From positions 124,001 through 188,000 of the forward strand of contig NZ_JAAXMM010000005.1 in assembly GCF_012276985.1 (NCBI RefSeq): a DNA stretch of 64,000 nt, given 5' to 3'. The translations under genes and the position numbers were made by a program. This DNA is from Agrobacterium sp. a22-2. Its GTDB lineage: Bacteria; Pseudomonadota; Alphaproteobacteria; Rhizobiales; Rhizobiaceae. Positions 27,683 to 36,575 of this stretch are shown here, piece after piece; position 1 is the first letter of the stretch, and each line of letters starts with the position of its first letter. Below the pieces are notes generated by a model. It had not been told where the DNA came from. It saw only the letters and a program-made list of their open reading frames with translations, and ran no database searches.

Positions 27683-28513
27683 ATGGCAAAGATCGACGAA
27701 GAAGCGCTGGCAGAGGCCTATAACCGCGCATTGGCGCTGGAAAAGGCCGGCGACATCGACGCGGCCGTCAAGGCCTATGAAGAGGTTCTGGTCATCGACC
27801 CCGAGGATCACGGCGGCGCATCGGTGCGGATCGCCTCGCTCGGCCGCGGCGAGACGCCGCCCAAGGCGCCCGACGCCTATGTGGAAACCCTGTTCGACCA
27901 GCATGCCGAGGCATTCGAGGATATTCTCGTCGAGCAGCTGGGATATGCCGTGCCGGTCATGGTGCGCCAGCGCCTGCAGGCCCTCGACCTCGGGCCGTTC
28001 CAGCGCATGCTCGACCTTGGTTGCGGCACGGGCCTGACCGGCGGCACGTTGCGCGACATGGTGGAGGACATCACCGGCATCGACCTGTCGGAGAACATGG
28101 TCGAGATCGCCCATGAGAAGGATCTCTACGACACGCTCTATGTCGCCGAAGTCGAGGACTTTCTCGAAGACAATGATGATGAGCCCTTCGACCTGATCAC
28201 CGCGACCGACGTGCTGCCCTATCTCGGCGCGCTGGAGCCGTTGTTCTTCGGAGCAGCCGAAAACCTGGTGACGGGCGGCCTGTTCATCTTCTCTTCCGAG
28301 ACGCTGTCCGACGAAGTTCTTGCCGGCCGGCCCTATATGGTCGGGCCGCACCAGCGCTTTGCCCATTCCAAGGCCTACGTGCTGGAACGGCTTGCCGCCA
28401 CGGGTTTCGAGCTCGTCGAAATCACCGACATCAACGTGCGCATGCAGGATGGCCAGCCGTCACCCGGCCATCTGGTGATCGCAAGGGCCGGCGTGATCCC
28501 AAGCAGCCATTAA
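27683..28513 (+). CDS. SAM-dependent methyltransferase with N-terminal TPR
   Basis: A 276-residue protein. Residues 8-45 form a tetratricopeptide repeat (EAYNRALALEKAGDIDAAVKAYEEVLVIDP). The Rossmann methyltransferase follows, with motif I MLDLGCGTGLTGG at about 109-121 and the acidic ribose-binding end of strand 2 in ITGIDLSENM. The target is unknown; TPR fusions of this kind are often protein or small-molecule methylases. The ATG at 27683 is preceded by GGAAGG; a TTG six bases earlier is also possible. Confidence 0.87.
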   Translation: MAKIDEEALAEAYNRALALEKAGDIDAAVKAYEEVLVIDPEDHGGASVRIASLGRGETPPKAPDAYVETLFDQHAEAFEDILVEQLGYAVPVMVRQRLQALDLGPFQRMLDLGCGTGLTGGTLRDMVEDITGIDLSENMVEIAHEKDLYDTLYVAEVEDFLEDNDDEPFDLITATDVLPYLGALEPLFFGAAENLVTGGLFIFSSETLSDEVLAGRPYMVGPHQRFAHSKAYVLERLAATGFELVEITDINVRMQDGQPSPGHLVIARAGVIPSSH

Positions 28514-28528
28514 TCGATGACACGTTTC

Positions 28529-28544
28529 GGCGGCTTCGGCCGCC
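28529..28544. terminator. UUCG-capped hairpin between convergent genes
   Basis: GGCGGC-TTCG-GCCGCC forms a perfect six-pair stem with the very stable UUCG tetraloop, midway between the methyltransferase stop and the convergent antiporter stop. There is no T tract, so it may act as an mRNA end stabiliser rather than a terminator. Confidence 0.5.
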
Positions 28545-28571
28545 TGACGGATCCGCGCTTCCCCGCCGCAA

Positions 28572-30464
28572 TCAGTTGCCGGCGGGCTTTCCGTCAATGG
28601 TTGAATCGGGCGGAATGTCGTTGGCCGGTGCAGGCGGCGTTTCGCTTTCTTCCGTCTCGACCGGCACATGATAATGGATCTGGTCGAGGCGGCTTAGCAT
28701 GCCAAAGGCGATTTCGCGCTCGCCCATGATCACCGTATCAGCGCCCATTTTTGTCAGATGCTCGATCTCGGCGTCGTTGCTGGCACGGGCGAGAACCAGC
28801 AGGCCCGGATTGACCGCCCGAGCATTGGCGATCACATGGCCGGCCTCAAACGCGTTGGGAATGGCGACCACCAGACTTTTTGCCGCCGCCAGATTGGCAA
28901 GGGCGGTGACCTTCGGCGAGGCCGCATTGCCGACGATGACCTCGACACCCTGTTTCATCAACTCGCCGACGCGGCTCTCCGAATCCTCGATAACCAGGAA
29001 GGGTACGCCCGAGGATTTGAGGTTGGCGACCACCAGGCTGCCGACCCGGCCGCAGCCGACCACGACCGAATGGCTGGCAAGCTTGGTGCTGGCCAGCTCG
29101 CCATCCTCGCCGGCGGAAGTGTAAGCGGCCTCCTCGTTGGACAAGGGCTGTGATGGCGGCGCGCCGGCAGAAGAGGACGGCTTGGCGGCATCGACCGCTG
29201 CCGTTTCCACGGCTGCACCAGGCGCCCGGATGAGCCGCGCTTCGAGCTTCGGCGCCAGGCGGTCGCAGAGATAGAACATTACCGGGTTGAGAATGATCGA
29301 GAGGATGGCGCCGGCGAGGATGAGGTCGCGGCCCTCCTCCGGCAGCAGTTTCAGGCCGACGCCAAGTTCGGCCAGGATGAAGGAGAATTCACCGATCTGC
29401 GCCAGGCTCGCCGAAATCGTCAGGGCTGTCGAGACGCTCTTGCCGAACATCCGGACAATCACGAAGGCGGCAATCGATTTGCCCACCACGATGATGAACA
29501 CGGTTCCGAGAATCGGCAGCGGATTGGTCAGCACGATGGCCGGATCGAACAGCATGCCGACCGACACGAAGAACAGGACGGCGAAGGCATCGCGCAGCGG
29601 CAGGCTTTCCTGTGCTGCGCGGTGCGACAGCTCGCTTTCGGCCAACACCATGCCGGCGAAAAATGCCCCGAGCGCCAGCGACACGCCGAACAGCTTGGCG
29701 GCGCCGAAGGCAACGCCGAGCGCAATCGCCAGCACACCAAGCCGGAACAGCTCGCGCGATCCGGTATGGGCGATGTGATGCAGCGTCCAGGGAATGAACC
29801 GGCCGCCGATCACCAGCATGACGCCGACGAACAGCGCCACCTTGAACAGCGTGACGGCAATGATGCCACCGATGCCGAAATCGAGCCCCAGCATGTGCTC
29901 GACCCAGACGGCCAGCGGATCGGCATGGCTTGCCTCGCCACTGATGCTGGCGAAGGCCGGAATGAGCACGAGCGCCAGGACCATGGCCAGGTCCTCGACG
30001 ATCAGCCAGCCGACCGCGATCTTGCCCCGCTCTGTCTCCACCAGCCGCCGCTCCTGCAGCGCTTTCAGAAGAACGACCGTCGAGGCGACGGACAGGGCCA
30101 GGCCGAAGACCAGGCTGCCGCCGAGCGGCCAGCCCATCATCGCCCCCATACCCCAGCCGAGCAGCGTGGCAAGGCCGATCTGCACGATCGCCCCCGGCAC
30201 GGCGATACCGCGCACCGACAGAAGATCCTTCAACGAGAAATGCAGCCCGACGCCGAACATCAGCAGAATGACGCCGATTTCGGCCAATTCCGGCGCCAGG
30301 CCCTGGTCGGCGACGAATCCGGGCGTATGGGGGCCGACCAGAATGCCGGCAAAGAGATAGCCGACCAGCGGCGGCATGCGGAACCGATGCGCAATGGTGC
30401 CGAGAATAAAGGCCAGCACAAGACCACCGACAATCGTCGAAATCAACGGGGTCTCGTGAGGCAT
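28572..30464 (-). CDS. Monovalent cation:proton antiporter-2 with TrkA-N domain (YbaL/KefB-like)
   Basis: A 630-residue inner-membrane antiporter. The first ~400 residues form the 12-13 helix CPA2 exchanger, including the helix break GVSLALGAFFAGMVLAESELS and the Asp segment VGWLIVEDLAMVL. After a Pro/Ser/Ala linker, the C-terminal nucleotide-binding TrkA-N domain starts at about residue 455 (VVVGCGRVGSLVV) and reads like the gating domain of YbaL. It probably exchanges K+ or Na+ for H+. GGAGAG precedes the ATG. Confidence 0.92.
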   Translation of the reverse strand: MPHETPLISTIVGGLVLAFILGTIAHRFRMPPLVGYLFAGILVGPHTPGFVADQGLAPELAEIGVILLMFGVGLHFSLKDLLSVRGIAVPGAIVQIGLATLLGWGMGAMMGWPLGGSLVFGLALSVASTVVLLKALQERRLVETERGKIAVGWLIVEDLAMVLALVLIPAFASISGEASHADPLAVWVEHMLGLDFGIGGIIAVTLFKVALFVGVMLVIGGRFIPWTLHHIAHTGSRELFRLGVLAIALGVAFGAAKLFGVSLALGAFFAGMVLAESELSHRAAQESLPLRDAFAVLFFVSVGMLFDPAIVLTNPLPILGTVFIIVVGKSIAAFVIVRMFGKSVSTALTISASLAQIGEFSFILAELGVGLKLLPEEGRDLILAGAILSIILNPVMFYLCDRLAPKLEARLIRAPGAAVETAAVDAAKPSSSAGAPPSQPLSNEEAAYTSAGEDGELASTKLASHSVVVGCGRVGSLVVANLKSSGVPFLVIEDSESRVGELMKQGVEVIVGNAASPKVTALANLAAAKSLVVAIPNAFEAGHVIANARAVNPGLLVLARASNDAEIEHLTKMGADTVIMGEREIAFGMLSRLDQIHYHVPVETEESETPPAPANDIPPDSTIDGKPAGN

Positions 30465-30547
30465 GGGCTATTCTCTCCGTATCTGGATTCTTCCGCCGAA
30501 ATATGATAATTATGAGTTATGTTGACCAATATGGGTAGTTATTAGCG

Positions 30548-30823
30548 ATGGGTCAAGCCATTAAGACACCCCTTCTGACGCCCGATCTCTGTCGCGCGGC
30601 GCGCGGCCTGCTCGACTGGACGCAGGAAGACCTGGCCCGGCATTCGGAAGTGTCGCGCAGCACGATCCGCGATTACGAAGGCAGCCGCCACGATGTGCAC
30701 CGCGCCACCGAAGCCCAGCTACGCCGTGCCCTGGAAGACGGCGGCGCTGTTTTCACAGAGGTGAGCGGCCACGGCATGGGGCTCTGCAAGAAGATCGACC
30801 CCGCCGATGATCCGGCCGGCTGA
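30548..30823 (+). CDS. Small XRE-type helix-turn-helix protein
   Basis: A 91-residue DNA-binding protein. The Cro/C1-type helix-turn-helix is at about residues 12-50 (CRAARGLLDWTQEDLARHSEVSRSTIRDYE), followed by a short C-terminal extension. Proteins of this size with RAARGLLxWTQ are common chromosomal regulators in Rhizobiales; the target is unknown. It is divergent from the antiporter gene (83 bp apart), which is the nearest candidate for regulation. Confidence 0.82.
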   Translation: MGQAIKTPLLTPDLCRAARGLLDWTQEDLARHSEVSRSTIRDYEGSRHDVHRATEAQLRRALEDGGAVFTEVSGHGMGLCKKIDPADDPAG

Positions 30824-30938
30824 GCCCGATCCATTCGGCCTTGCCGCGATCGACCTGGCATCGGCAGTTTGATCCGACCTTTTCTCGCCGCCGTTCTTCG
30901 GTTACGTCTTTTCCCGCATTCAAAGAGGAGCGTGGTTG

Positions 30939-31811
30939 ATGGCGAAGGTAGCATTCATCGGTTTGGGCGTCATGGGCTATCCCATGGCAGGGCATCTCAA
31001 GGCCAAGGGCGGCCATGATCTGACGGTCTACAACCGCACCGCCGCCAAGGCCGAAGCCTGGGTACAGCAGCATGGTGGCTCGGCCGCGGACACGCCTGCC
31101 GAGGCGGCAAAAGATGCTGACTTCGTCTTCACCTGCGTCGGCAATGACGACGACCTGCGCTCCGTGACGCTTGGAGACAGCGGCGCGCTGGCCGGCATGA
31201 AGAGCGGCGCAATCCTGATCGACAACACTACGGCCTCGGCCGAAGTAGCCCGCGAACTCGATGCGGCAGCCAAGGCGAAGGGCTGCGGCTTCATCGATGC
31301 ACCGGTCTCCGGCGGCCAGGCCGGCGCCGAGAACGGCGTTCTCACCGTCATGTGCGGTGGCGAAGATGCGGTTTTCGAGCGGGCGCGTCCGGTGATCGAC
31401 GCCTATGCGCGCATGGTGGGCCTGATGGGCCCGGCCGGCGCCGGGCAATTGACGAAGATGGTCAACCAGATCTGCATCGCCGGCGTGGTTGAGGGTCTTG
31501 CCGAAGCTATTCATTTCGGCAAGAAGGCCGGCCTCGATATCGAAAAGGTCATCGAGGTGATTTCCAAGGGGGCCGCCGGCTCCTGGCAGATGGAAAACCG
31601 CCACAAGACGATGAACAAAGGACAATATGAATTTGGCTTTGCCGTCGACTGGATGCGCAAGGATCTCGATATCGTCCTGACCGAAGCGCGCCGCAACGGC
31701 GCCACCCTGCCCGTCACGGCGCTGGTCGACCAGTTCTATGGCGAAGTGCAGGCGATGGGCGGCAAGCGGTGGGATACGTCGTCGCTGCTGGCCAGGTTGG
31801 AAAAGAAATGA
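30939..31811 (+). CDS. NAD(P)-dependent oxidoreductase, 3-hydroxyisobutyrate dehydrogenase family
   Basis: A 290-residue beta-hydroxyacid dehydrogenase. The Rossmann motif is FIGLGVMGYPMAGHL (residues 6-20), the substrate-binding segment DAPVSGGQAGAENG (about 119-132), and the catalytic Lys lies in GAGQLTKMVNQ. Possible substrates include 3-hydroxyisobutyrate, tartronate semialdehyde or glyoxylate; sequence alone does not decide. AGAGGAG lies eight bases before the ATG. It overlaps the AlkD-like gene downstream by four bases. Confidence 0.9.
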   Translation: MAKVAFIGLGVMGYPMAGHLKAKGGHDLTVYNRTAAKAEAWVQQHGGSAADTPAEAAKDADFVFTCVGNDDDLRSVTLGDSGALAGMKSGAILIDNTTASAEVARELDAAAKAKGCGFIDAPVSGGQAGAENGVLTVMCGGEDAVFERARPVIDAYARMVGLMGPAGAGQLTKMVNQICIAGVVEGLAEAIHFGKKAGLDIEKVIEVISKGAAGSWQMENRHKTMNKGQYEFGFAVDWMRKDLDIVLTEARRNGATLPVTALVDQFYGEVQAMGGKRWDTSSLLARLEKK

Positions 31812-32497
31812 TCGGCCCCGCCTCCAGCGCCGCCGATCTTCTGGCGCATCTTGAAAGCCTGAAATCACCGGAGACCGTCGCCGGCATGGGCCGCTTCGGC
31901 ATCGTCACCGATACGGCGCTTGGCCTTTCCAATCCGCAGATGCAGAAGATCGCAAAGGCGGCAAAGAAGAACCATGCCCGCGCCTTTGAACTCTGGGCAA
32001 GCGGTGTGCGCGAGGCGCGCATGCTGGCGCTCTACACCTTCGAGCCAGGCAAACTGACGCAGGACGAGGCGCGACGCCTGGCCGACGACTTCAATTCATG
32101 GGAGATCGTCGACACGGCGGCCGATCTGTTCGTCGAGGCACGGCTGGAAAAGGTGCTCATCCCGGTGTTTGCCGCCGATCAGCGGGAATTCGTGCGGCGG
32201 ACGGCCTTCGCAATGATCGCCGGCGCTGCCGTGCACCTGAAATCCGAGCCGGACGAAATGCTGCTGGCCTTCCTGCCGCTGATCGAGGCCCATTGCAGCG
32301 ATCCGCGCAATTTCGTCAAAAAGGCCGTCAACTGGGCGCTGCGCAATATCGGCAAGCGAAACCGTCGCTGCCATGGCCCGGCACTGGCGCTCGCCGAAAG
32401 GCTAGCGCAGAGCGCCGACAAAACGGCCCGCTGGATCGGCAAGGATGCGGTGCGCGAGTTGACGAGCGAGAAGATCCTCGCCCGCCTCAAGCCGTAA
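31808..32497 (+). CDS. DNA alkylation repair protein, AlkD-like HEAT repeats
   Basis: A 229-residue, all-helical protein of the AlkD DNA glycosylase family that removes alkylated bases. Typical segments are ARAFELWASGVREARMLAL, FNSWEIVDTAADLF (the Trp and Asp of the catalytic cleft) and FVKKAVNWALRNIGKRN. It begins at ATG 31808, overlapping the dehydrogenase stop. The protein is somewhat shorter at the N-terminus than Bacillus AlkD. It is convergent with an Lrp regulator, four bases away. Confidence 0.87.
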   Translation: MIGPASSAADLLAHLESLKSPETVAGMGRFGIVTDTALGLSNPQMQKIAKAAKKNHARAFELWASGVREARMLALYTFEPGKLTQDEARRLADDFNSWEIVDTAADLFVEARLEKVLIPVFAADQREFVRRTAFAMIAGAAVHLKSEPDEMLLAFLPLIEAHCSDPRNFVKKAVNWALRNIGKRNRRCHGPALALAERLAQSADKTARWIGKDAVRELTSEKILARLKP

Positions 32498-32500
32498 AGC

Positions 32501-32989
32501 CTATTCTTCGCCGGCCTTCTGGTTGTCGAGCAGCATGTAATCGAGCGGCAGTTCGGTGGTGTATTTGATCTGCTCCATCGCAAAGGCCGAGGAGACGTCG
32601 CGGATTTCGATGCGGGCGATCATGCGCTTGTAGAAAGCGTCGTAAGCGGCGATATCCGGCACGGCGACCCGCAGCAGATAGTCCACATCGCCGCTCATGC
32701 GGTAGAATTCCACGACCTCGGGAAAATCCGCCACCACTTCGGAAAACCGCTTCAGCCATTCGATCGAGTGGCTGTTGGTGCGGATCGACACGAAGACCGT
32801 GACCTTGGCATTGACCTTGGCGGGATCAAGAAGAGCAACCCGGCGGCGGATGACGCCGTCTTCTTCCATTTTCTGGATGCGCCGCCAGCAGGGCGTGGTG
32901 GAAAGGCCGACCTTCTTGGCGAGATCGGCGACGGCCAGCGTCGAATCTTCCTGGAGAATGCGCAGTATCTTACGGTCGAGACGGTCCAT
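32501..32989 (-). CDS. Lrp/AsnC-family transcriptional regulator
   Basis: A 162-residue regulator. The N-terminal helix-turn-helix (LDRKILRILQEDSTLAVADLAKKVGLSTTPCWRRIQ) and the C-terminal ligand-binding RAM domain (from about residue 65; SGDVDYLLRVAVPD) are both complete. VGLSTTPCWRR is typical of the Lrp subgroup that senses amino acids. There is no obvious divergent target; the gene upstream runs on the same strand. It differs from the second Lrp-family gene at 45.8 kb. Confidence 0.92.
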   Translation of the reverse strand: MDRLDRKILRILQEDSTLAVADLAKKVGLSTTPCWRRIQKMEEDGVIRRRVALLDPAKVNAKVTVFVSIRTNSHSIEWLKRFSEVVADFPEVVEFYRMSGDVDYLLRVAVPDIAAYDAFYKRMIARIEIRDVSSAFAMEQIKYTTELPLDYMLLDNQKAGEE

Positions 32990-33053
32990 GCGTAGTCCTA
33001 TCGAGAATTTTTTCCGTTATATCGGATATATGCGGCAGGTGAAGACTATTGTT

Positions 33054-33695
33054 TCACGCAACGAGACGATCCACCTCTCTTTTGAGCAAAGGCAGCACGT
33101 CGGCCTCGAACCAGGGATTTTTCTTCAGCCATCCGGTGTTGCGCCAGCTCGGATGGGGCAGTGGCAGCACCTTCGGCCCGTCCTGATTCGTCAGAAAATA
33201 ATCGCGCCAGCCACGCACCGTCTCGGTCATGGTCGGGCGCCGGCGCTCGCCGAGATGAAAGCCTTGAGCATACTGGCCGATGGCCAGCACCAGCTCGACC
33301 TGCGGCATGGCGGCCAGCACGGATCGGCGCCAGGCCGGCGCACATTCGCGCCGCGGCGGCAGATCGTGACCCTGGGCGTCATAGCCCGGAAAGCAGAAGC
33401 CCATCGGTACGATGGCAAACTTTGCCGCATCGTAGAACTGATCGCGATCGACGCCGAGCCATGACCGCAGCCGGTCGCCCGAGGCATCGTTGAACGGCAG
33501 GCCGGTTTCGTGGACGCGTTTGCCCGGCGCCTGGCCGGCAATGAGGATCCGCGCCGTCGCCGAGATGACGGCCACCGGCCGCGGCTCGTGCGGCAGGCGT
33601 TTTGCTTCGCCGCCGGCCGGACAGTCGCGACAGATGCGGCAGGCGGCAATAGTGGCACGCAGCAGTTCGATCGTTTCAAGTTTCGGCAAGGTCAT
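33054..33695 (-). CDS. Uracil-DNA glycosylase family protein
   Basis: A 213-residue member of the uracil-DNA glycosylase superfamily (COG1573 type). The catalytic-region motif is GQAPGKRVHETGLPFNDASG (about residues 54-73), with LPLPHPSWRN carrying the leucine/His loop. N-terminal Cys residues CRICRDC (19, 22, 25) and Cys in MGFCFPG and RRECAPAW could hold an iron-sulfur cluster as in family 4. Family members lack a uniform activity, so uracil removal is likely but not certain. It precedes the nuclease-like gene by 51 bp in reverse order. Confidence 0.82.
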   Translation of the reverse strand: MTLPKLETIELLRATIAACRICRDCPAGGEAKRLPHEPRPVAVISATARILIAGQAPGKRVHETGLPFNDASGDRLRSWLGVDRDQFYDAAKFAIVPMGFCFPGYDAQGHDLPPRRECAPAWRRSVLAAMPQVELVLAIGQYAQGFHLGERRRPTMTETVRGWRDYFLTNQDGPKVLPLPHPSWRNTGWLKKNPWFEADVLPLLKREVDRLVA

Positions 33696-33746
33696 GCGTC
33701 TTCCATACCACTATTCAATCGCGATGGGTCATGCGCGGGGTTGGAT

Positions 33747-34307
33747 TCACCAGTGCAGGATCCCTTTGAGAATAGAGAGCAATCCCTCACTTTCCAGCCC
33801 TTCTTCAGCCAGCCCCTGCCGGCGGCGAAAGTCGTCCGGCCGCTCGAAAGAGCCGGACCACAGGCCGATCTGCCCGTCCCTCGCCATGCCCTCCTCGGCC
33901 TCGTAGGCGCCGTAGGCGACAGCCATCCCCGTCCGCACCATCTGCGCATTGAGGTCTGCGGTTGCGGCTTTGCAGACCACCAGCAGCCGGTCGTAGCGAT
34001 CCCGCGCGGCTCCGGCGCAGGTTATGGCCGCCGAGGCCATCATCGCCGCCAGCGCCTGGCGGGCCGACTGGCCGCAGGGCCAGTCGCGGCCCTTGTCCTG
34101 GCAGACCTGGCCGAGTTCCGGCGCGTCGATGCCGCTCAATCTCAAGCGCCCGTCGCGCGACGACAGGGTGTCGCCATCCACCACATCGAAGACCCCGGAC
34201 ACGCGAACCTCATTGTCCTTTTCAAGCTTTGCAACGATCAGCAAAGCCAGCAGAAGCATGGACACGCCGACCACCGCATCGCGCAGTATCCGGACAAATC
34301 GCGTCAC
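33747..34307 (-). CDS. Membrane-anchored thermonuclease (SNase-like)
   Basis: A 186-residue protein. One membrane helix at about residues 9-27 (DAVVGVSMLLLALLIVAKL) anchors it with the nuclease domain outside the cytoplasm. The staphylococcal nuclease fold shows FDVVDGDTLSSRDGRLRLSGIDAPE with the catalytic Asp and Arg, then RDYD-like RDRYDRLL. The usual later active Glu/Arg are less clear, so activity should be taken as probable only. Substrate could be DNA or RNA. Confidence 0.85.
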   Translation of the reverse strand: MTRFVRILRDAVVGVSMLLLALLIVAKLEKDNEVRVSGVFDVVDGDTLSSRDGRLRLSGIDAPELGQVCQDKGRDWPCGQSARQALAAMMASAAITCAGAARDRYDRLLVVCKAATADLNAQMVRTGMAVAYGAYEAEEGMARDGQIGLWSGSFERPDDFRRRQGLAEEGLESEGLLSILKGILHW

Positions 34308-34430
34308 AATCCTGCCCTCTTCAACAACAAAGCGTGTGGGATCATGGCAAACAAATCCTTGCGTGACAGTATCTTCTTAAGACTTGGCCGATAGGCTTAT
34401 CGACACCTGCGGCAAACATATCATCGGCAT

Positions 34431-35966
34431 ATGAGTAAAGGCGTTTCCACATCCACCGATAAGATCATCGTCGACCGTTCGCGCAGCCATCGCAACAAGG
34501 CCGTGTCGAAGGCCGTCCGCGCGACGCGTGAGCGGCTGCAGTCGGGCCAGGCCGGTACGCCGGCCTTTGACCGCGAAATGCTCGGCATGCATGTCAATAC
34601 CATGCTGCAGGGTGCTGCGGTCATGCCGATCCTGATCATTCTGGTCGGCGGCATCGCCGCCTATATTACCCGCGAGCCGCAATATTATGTCTGGGCGCTG
34701 TTCACCCTCAGCATCCATGCCCTCAATATCGTTCTGGCCCTGCGTGCCAGCAGGAAGGAACTCAACGCCCGCAGCACAGTGAAATGGCGGCGCATTCTGC
34801 TGGCCGGCCAGGCCACCATGGGTTTCTGCTGGGCGATGTTCTGCCTGAAGGATTGCCCGAGCTGCGGCTCCGACGCCTTCCTGTTCTTCAAGGGCGCTGC
34901 CCTGCTGATCGTTCTGTCCGTCACGGCCATGGCCAATCTGATGCTGCGCCAGGCGGTGCTGTTCGGATTCCTGCCGACGGTGGTCGCGCTGCTGCTGATG
35001 GCCGTCAGCACCAGAAACGTGCTGGAGATCGGCCTGACGGCGATGTTCACCACCTCGCTGATCTTCTTCGTCTACATTACCGGCCGGCTCTACCAGTCCA
35101 ATCTGAAGCTGCTCTCCTACCAGAGTGAAAAGGACGACCTGATCGCCGAACTGGAAGTAGCCAACTCGCTGTCCGACGAGGCGCGGCGCCGTGCCGAGGA
35201 AGCCAATATGGCAAAGTCCCGCTTCCTGGCGTCCATGTCCCATGAGTTGCGCACGCCGCTCAACGCCATCCTCGGCTTTTCGGAAGTCATGGCAGGCGAA
35301 GTGCTGGGGCCGCTCAACAATCCGCTCTACCGCGAATATTCCGGCGACATCCACCGATCGGGCCAGCACCTGCTGAACCTGATCAACGAGATTCTCGACC
35401 TTTCCCGCATCGAAGCGGGCAAATACGATCTCAACGAGGACGCCCTCTTCCTGCTCGAACTGGCGGAGGATTGCATCGGCATGGTGCAGCTGCGTGCCAA
35501 GGCGAAGAATATCTCGATTTCCGAGCAGTTCGAACCCGACCTGCCGGCCGTCTGGGCCGACGAGAAATCGATGCGCCAGGTGATGCTGAACCTGTTGTCC
35601 AATGCGGTCAAATTCACGCCGCAGGGCGGCGAAGTGATGGTCAAGGTCGGCTGGACCGCCGGCGGCGGCCAGTATATCTCGATCAAGGACAACGGCCCCG
35701 GCATCGACGAGAAGGAAATCCCGGTCGTGCTGTCGGCCTTCGGGCAAGGGTCGATCGCCATCAAGAGCGCCGAACAGGGCACCGGCCTCGGCCTGCCGAT
35801 CGTGCAGGCCATCCTTGCCAAGCATGGCGGCGAGTTCAAGCTGAAATCGAAGCTGCGCGAAGGCACCGAGGTGATCGCCATCCTGCCGGCCAAGCGCGTG
35901 CTGCAGAGCATTCCGGCCATCGAGGAGACTCAGGCCGTGGAGCCACGCAAGCGGCATTTCGCCTGA
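34431..35966 (+). CDS. Membrane sensor histidine kinase, PleC/DivJ/PdhS-like
   Basis: A 511-residue inner-membrane histidine kinase with about six membrane helices between residues 60 and 220 and no large periplasmic loop. A coiled stretch (SEKDDLIAELEVANSLSDEARRRAEEANMAKS) leads to the phosphoacceptor His271 in SMSHELRTPLNAILGFSEVM. The DHp region reads GPLNNPLYREYSGDIHRSGQHLL, the style of alphaproteobacterial PleC/DivJ/PdhS kinases that act on DivK. The ATPase domain has LLSNAVKF, DNGPGID and GTGLGLPI. No response regulator lies beside it. A role in the DivK-CtrA cell-cycle circuit is inferred from likeness. Confidence 0.88.
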   Translation: MSKGVSTSTDKIIVDRSRSHRNKAVSKAVRATRERLQSGQAGTPAFDREMLGMHVNTMLQGAAVMPILIILVGGIAAYITREPQYYVWALFTLSIHALNIVLALRASRKELNARSTVKWRRILLAGQATMGFCWAMFCLKDCPSCGSDAFLFFKGAALLIVLSVTAMANLMLRQAVLFGFLPTVVALLLMAVSTRNVLEIGLTAMFTTSLIFFVYITGRLYQSNLKLLSYQSEKDDLIAELEVANSLSDEARRRAEEANMAKSRFLASMSHELRTPLNAILGFSEVMAGEVLGPLNNPLYREYSGDIHRSGQHLLNLINEILDLSRIEAGKYDLNEDALFLLELAEDCIGMVQLRAKAKNISISEQFEPDLPAVWADEKSMRQVMLNLLSNAVKFTPQGGEVMVKVGWTAGGGQYISIKDNGPGIDEKEIPVVLSAFGQGSIAIKSAEQGTGLGLPIVQAILAKHGGEFKLKSKLREGTEVIAILPAKRVLQSIPAIEETQAVEPRKRHFA

Positions 35967-36013
35967 CGCCGCCCCTGCGACCGCCTGCCAGCCGATGAGA
36001 GACTGGCGATGGC

Positions 36014-36295
36014 CTAGCGGCCGGCGCGGTTGACCTGGGGAAAGCGCTTGCGCCACCAGATCCCCATCTTGCGCCGCCAGCGGCGCACGGCGGAAATATC
36101 ATGGGACAGGACGAGAAGCCCCAAGGGGATCATCCAGAAGCCGAGAATGGGCAGAAAGCCCAGACAGCCGAAGAACACCAGAAGACTGCCGATCACGATC
36201 CGGGCGATCGGTGAGCGGGGAAACGGCATCTCGAAGCGGCCGAGCACCAGCTTGCCGCGCTCGGCATCAATGCGATATTTGCGGGGATTATCCAT
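36014..36295 (-). CDS. Small membrane protein
   Basis: A 93-residue protein with two membrane helices (about residues 29-66, RIVIGSLLVFFGCLGFLPILGFWMIPLGLLVL) and a strongly basic C-terminal tail (RRWRRKMGIWWRKRF). It resembles small conserved hypothetical membrane proteins of Rhizobiales. The ATG at 36295 is chosen as the point where family-like sequence begins. Convergent with the histidine kinase gene. No function can be given. Confidence 0.65.
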   Translation of the reverse strand: MDNPRKYRIDAERGKLVLGRFEMPFPRSPIARIVIGSLLVFFGCLGFLPILGFWMIPLGLLVLSHDISAVRRWRRKMGIWWRKRFPQVNRAGR

Positions 36296-36399
36296 GCGGA
36301 ATCCGTTTTCTCCTCTTGTCCGGCTGTTCTCGTGGCCTGGGGAAAACATGGGTAGACGGACAAAATAAAGCAAGGGCATCACTTTTTTTGAAAAACCGC

Positions 36400-36428
36400 T
36401 TGGCAAATCGTCCAAGCATTTGTATTAG
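36400..36428 (+). promoter_or_regulatory. Sigma-70 type promoter for tRNA-Asn
   Basis: TTGGCA (36400-36405) and TATTAG (36423-36428) are separated by 17 bases and lie 28 bp before the first base of tRNA-Asn, a good match to the housekeeping consensus TTGACA-17-TATAAT. Confidence 0.65.
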
Positions 36429-36455
36429 CCCACTCACAACGCGGCGACGCGCTGT

Positions 36456-36530
36456 TCCCTGGTAGCTCAGCGGTAGAGCATTCGACTGTTAATCGACAGG
36501 TCGCCGGTTCGAATCCGGCCCGGGGAGCCA
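36456..36530 (+). tRNA. tRNA-Asn(GTT)
   Basis: A 75-nt cloverleaf can be folded by eye: acceptor TCCCTGG with CCGGGGA (one T-G pair), D-arm GCTCAGCGGTAGAGC, anticodon loop CTGTTAA with GTT at 36488-36490, and T-arm GCCGG-TTCGAAT-CCGGC. The CCA end is encoded (36528-36530). A promoter and a terminator flank it. Confidence 0.96.
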
Positions 36531-36537
36531 AATTCAC

Positions 36538-36575
36538 AAGGCCTGCTGAGCAATCAGCGGGCCTTTTGGTTTTTG
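36538..36575 (+). terminator. Terminator after tRNA-Asn
   Basis: AAGGCCTGCTGA pairs with TCAGCGGGCCTT around a GCAA tetraloop (36538-36565) with one T-G pair, followed by TTGGTTTTTGG. Lies eight bases after the tRNA. Confidence 0.85.
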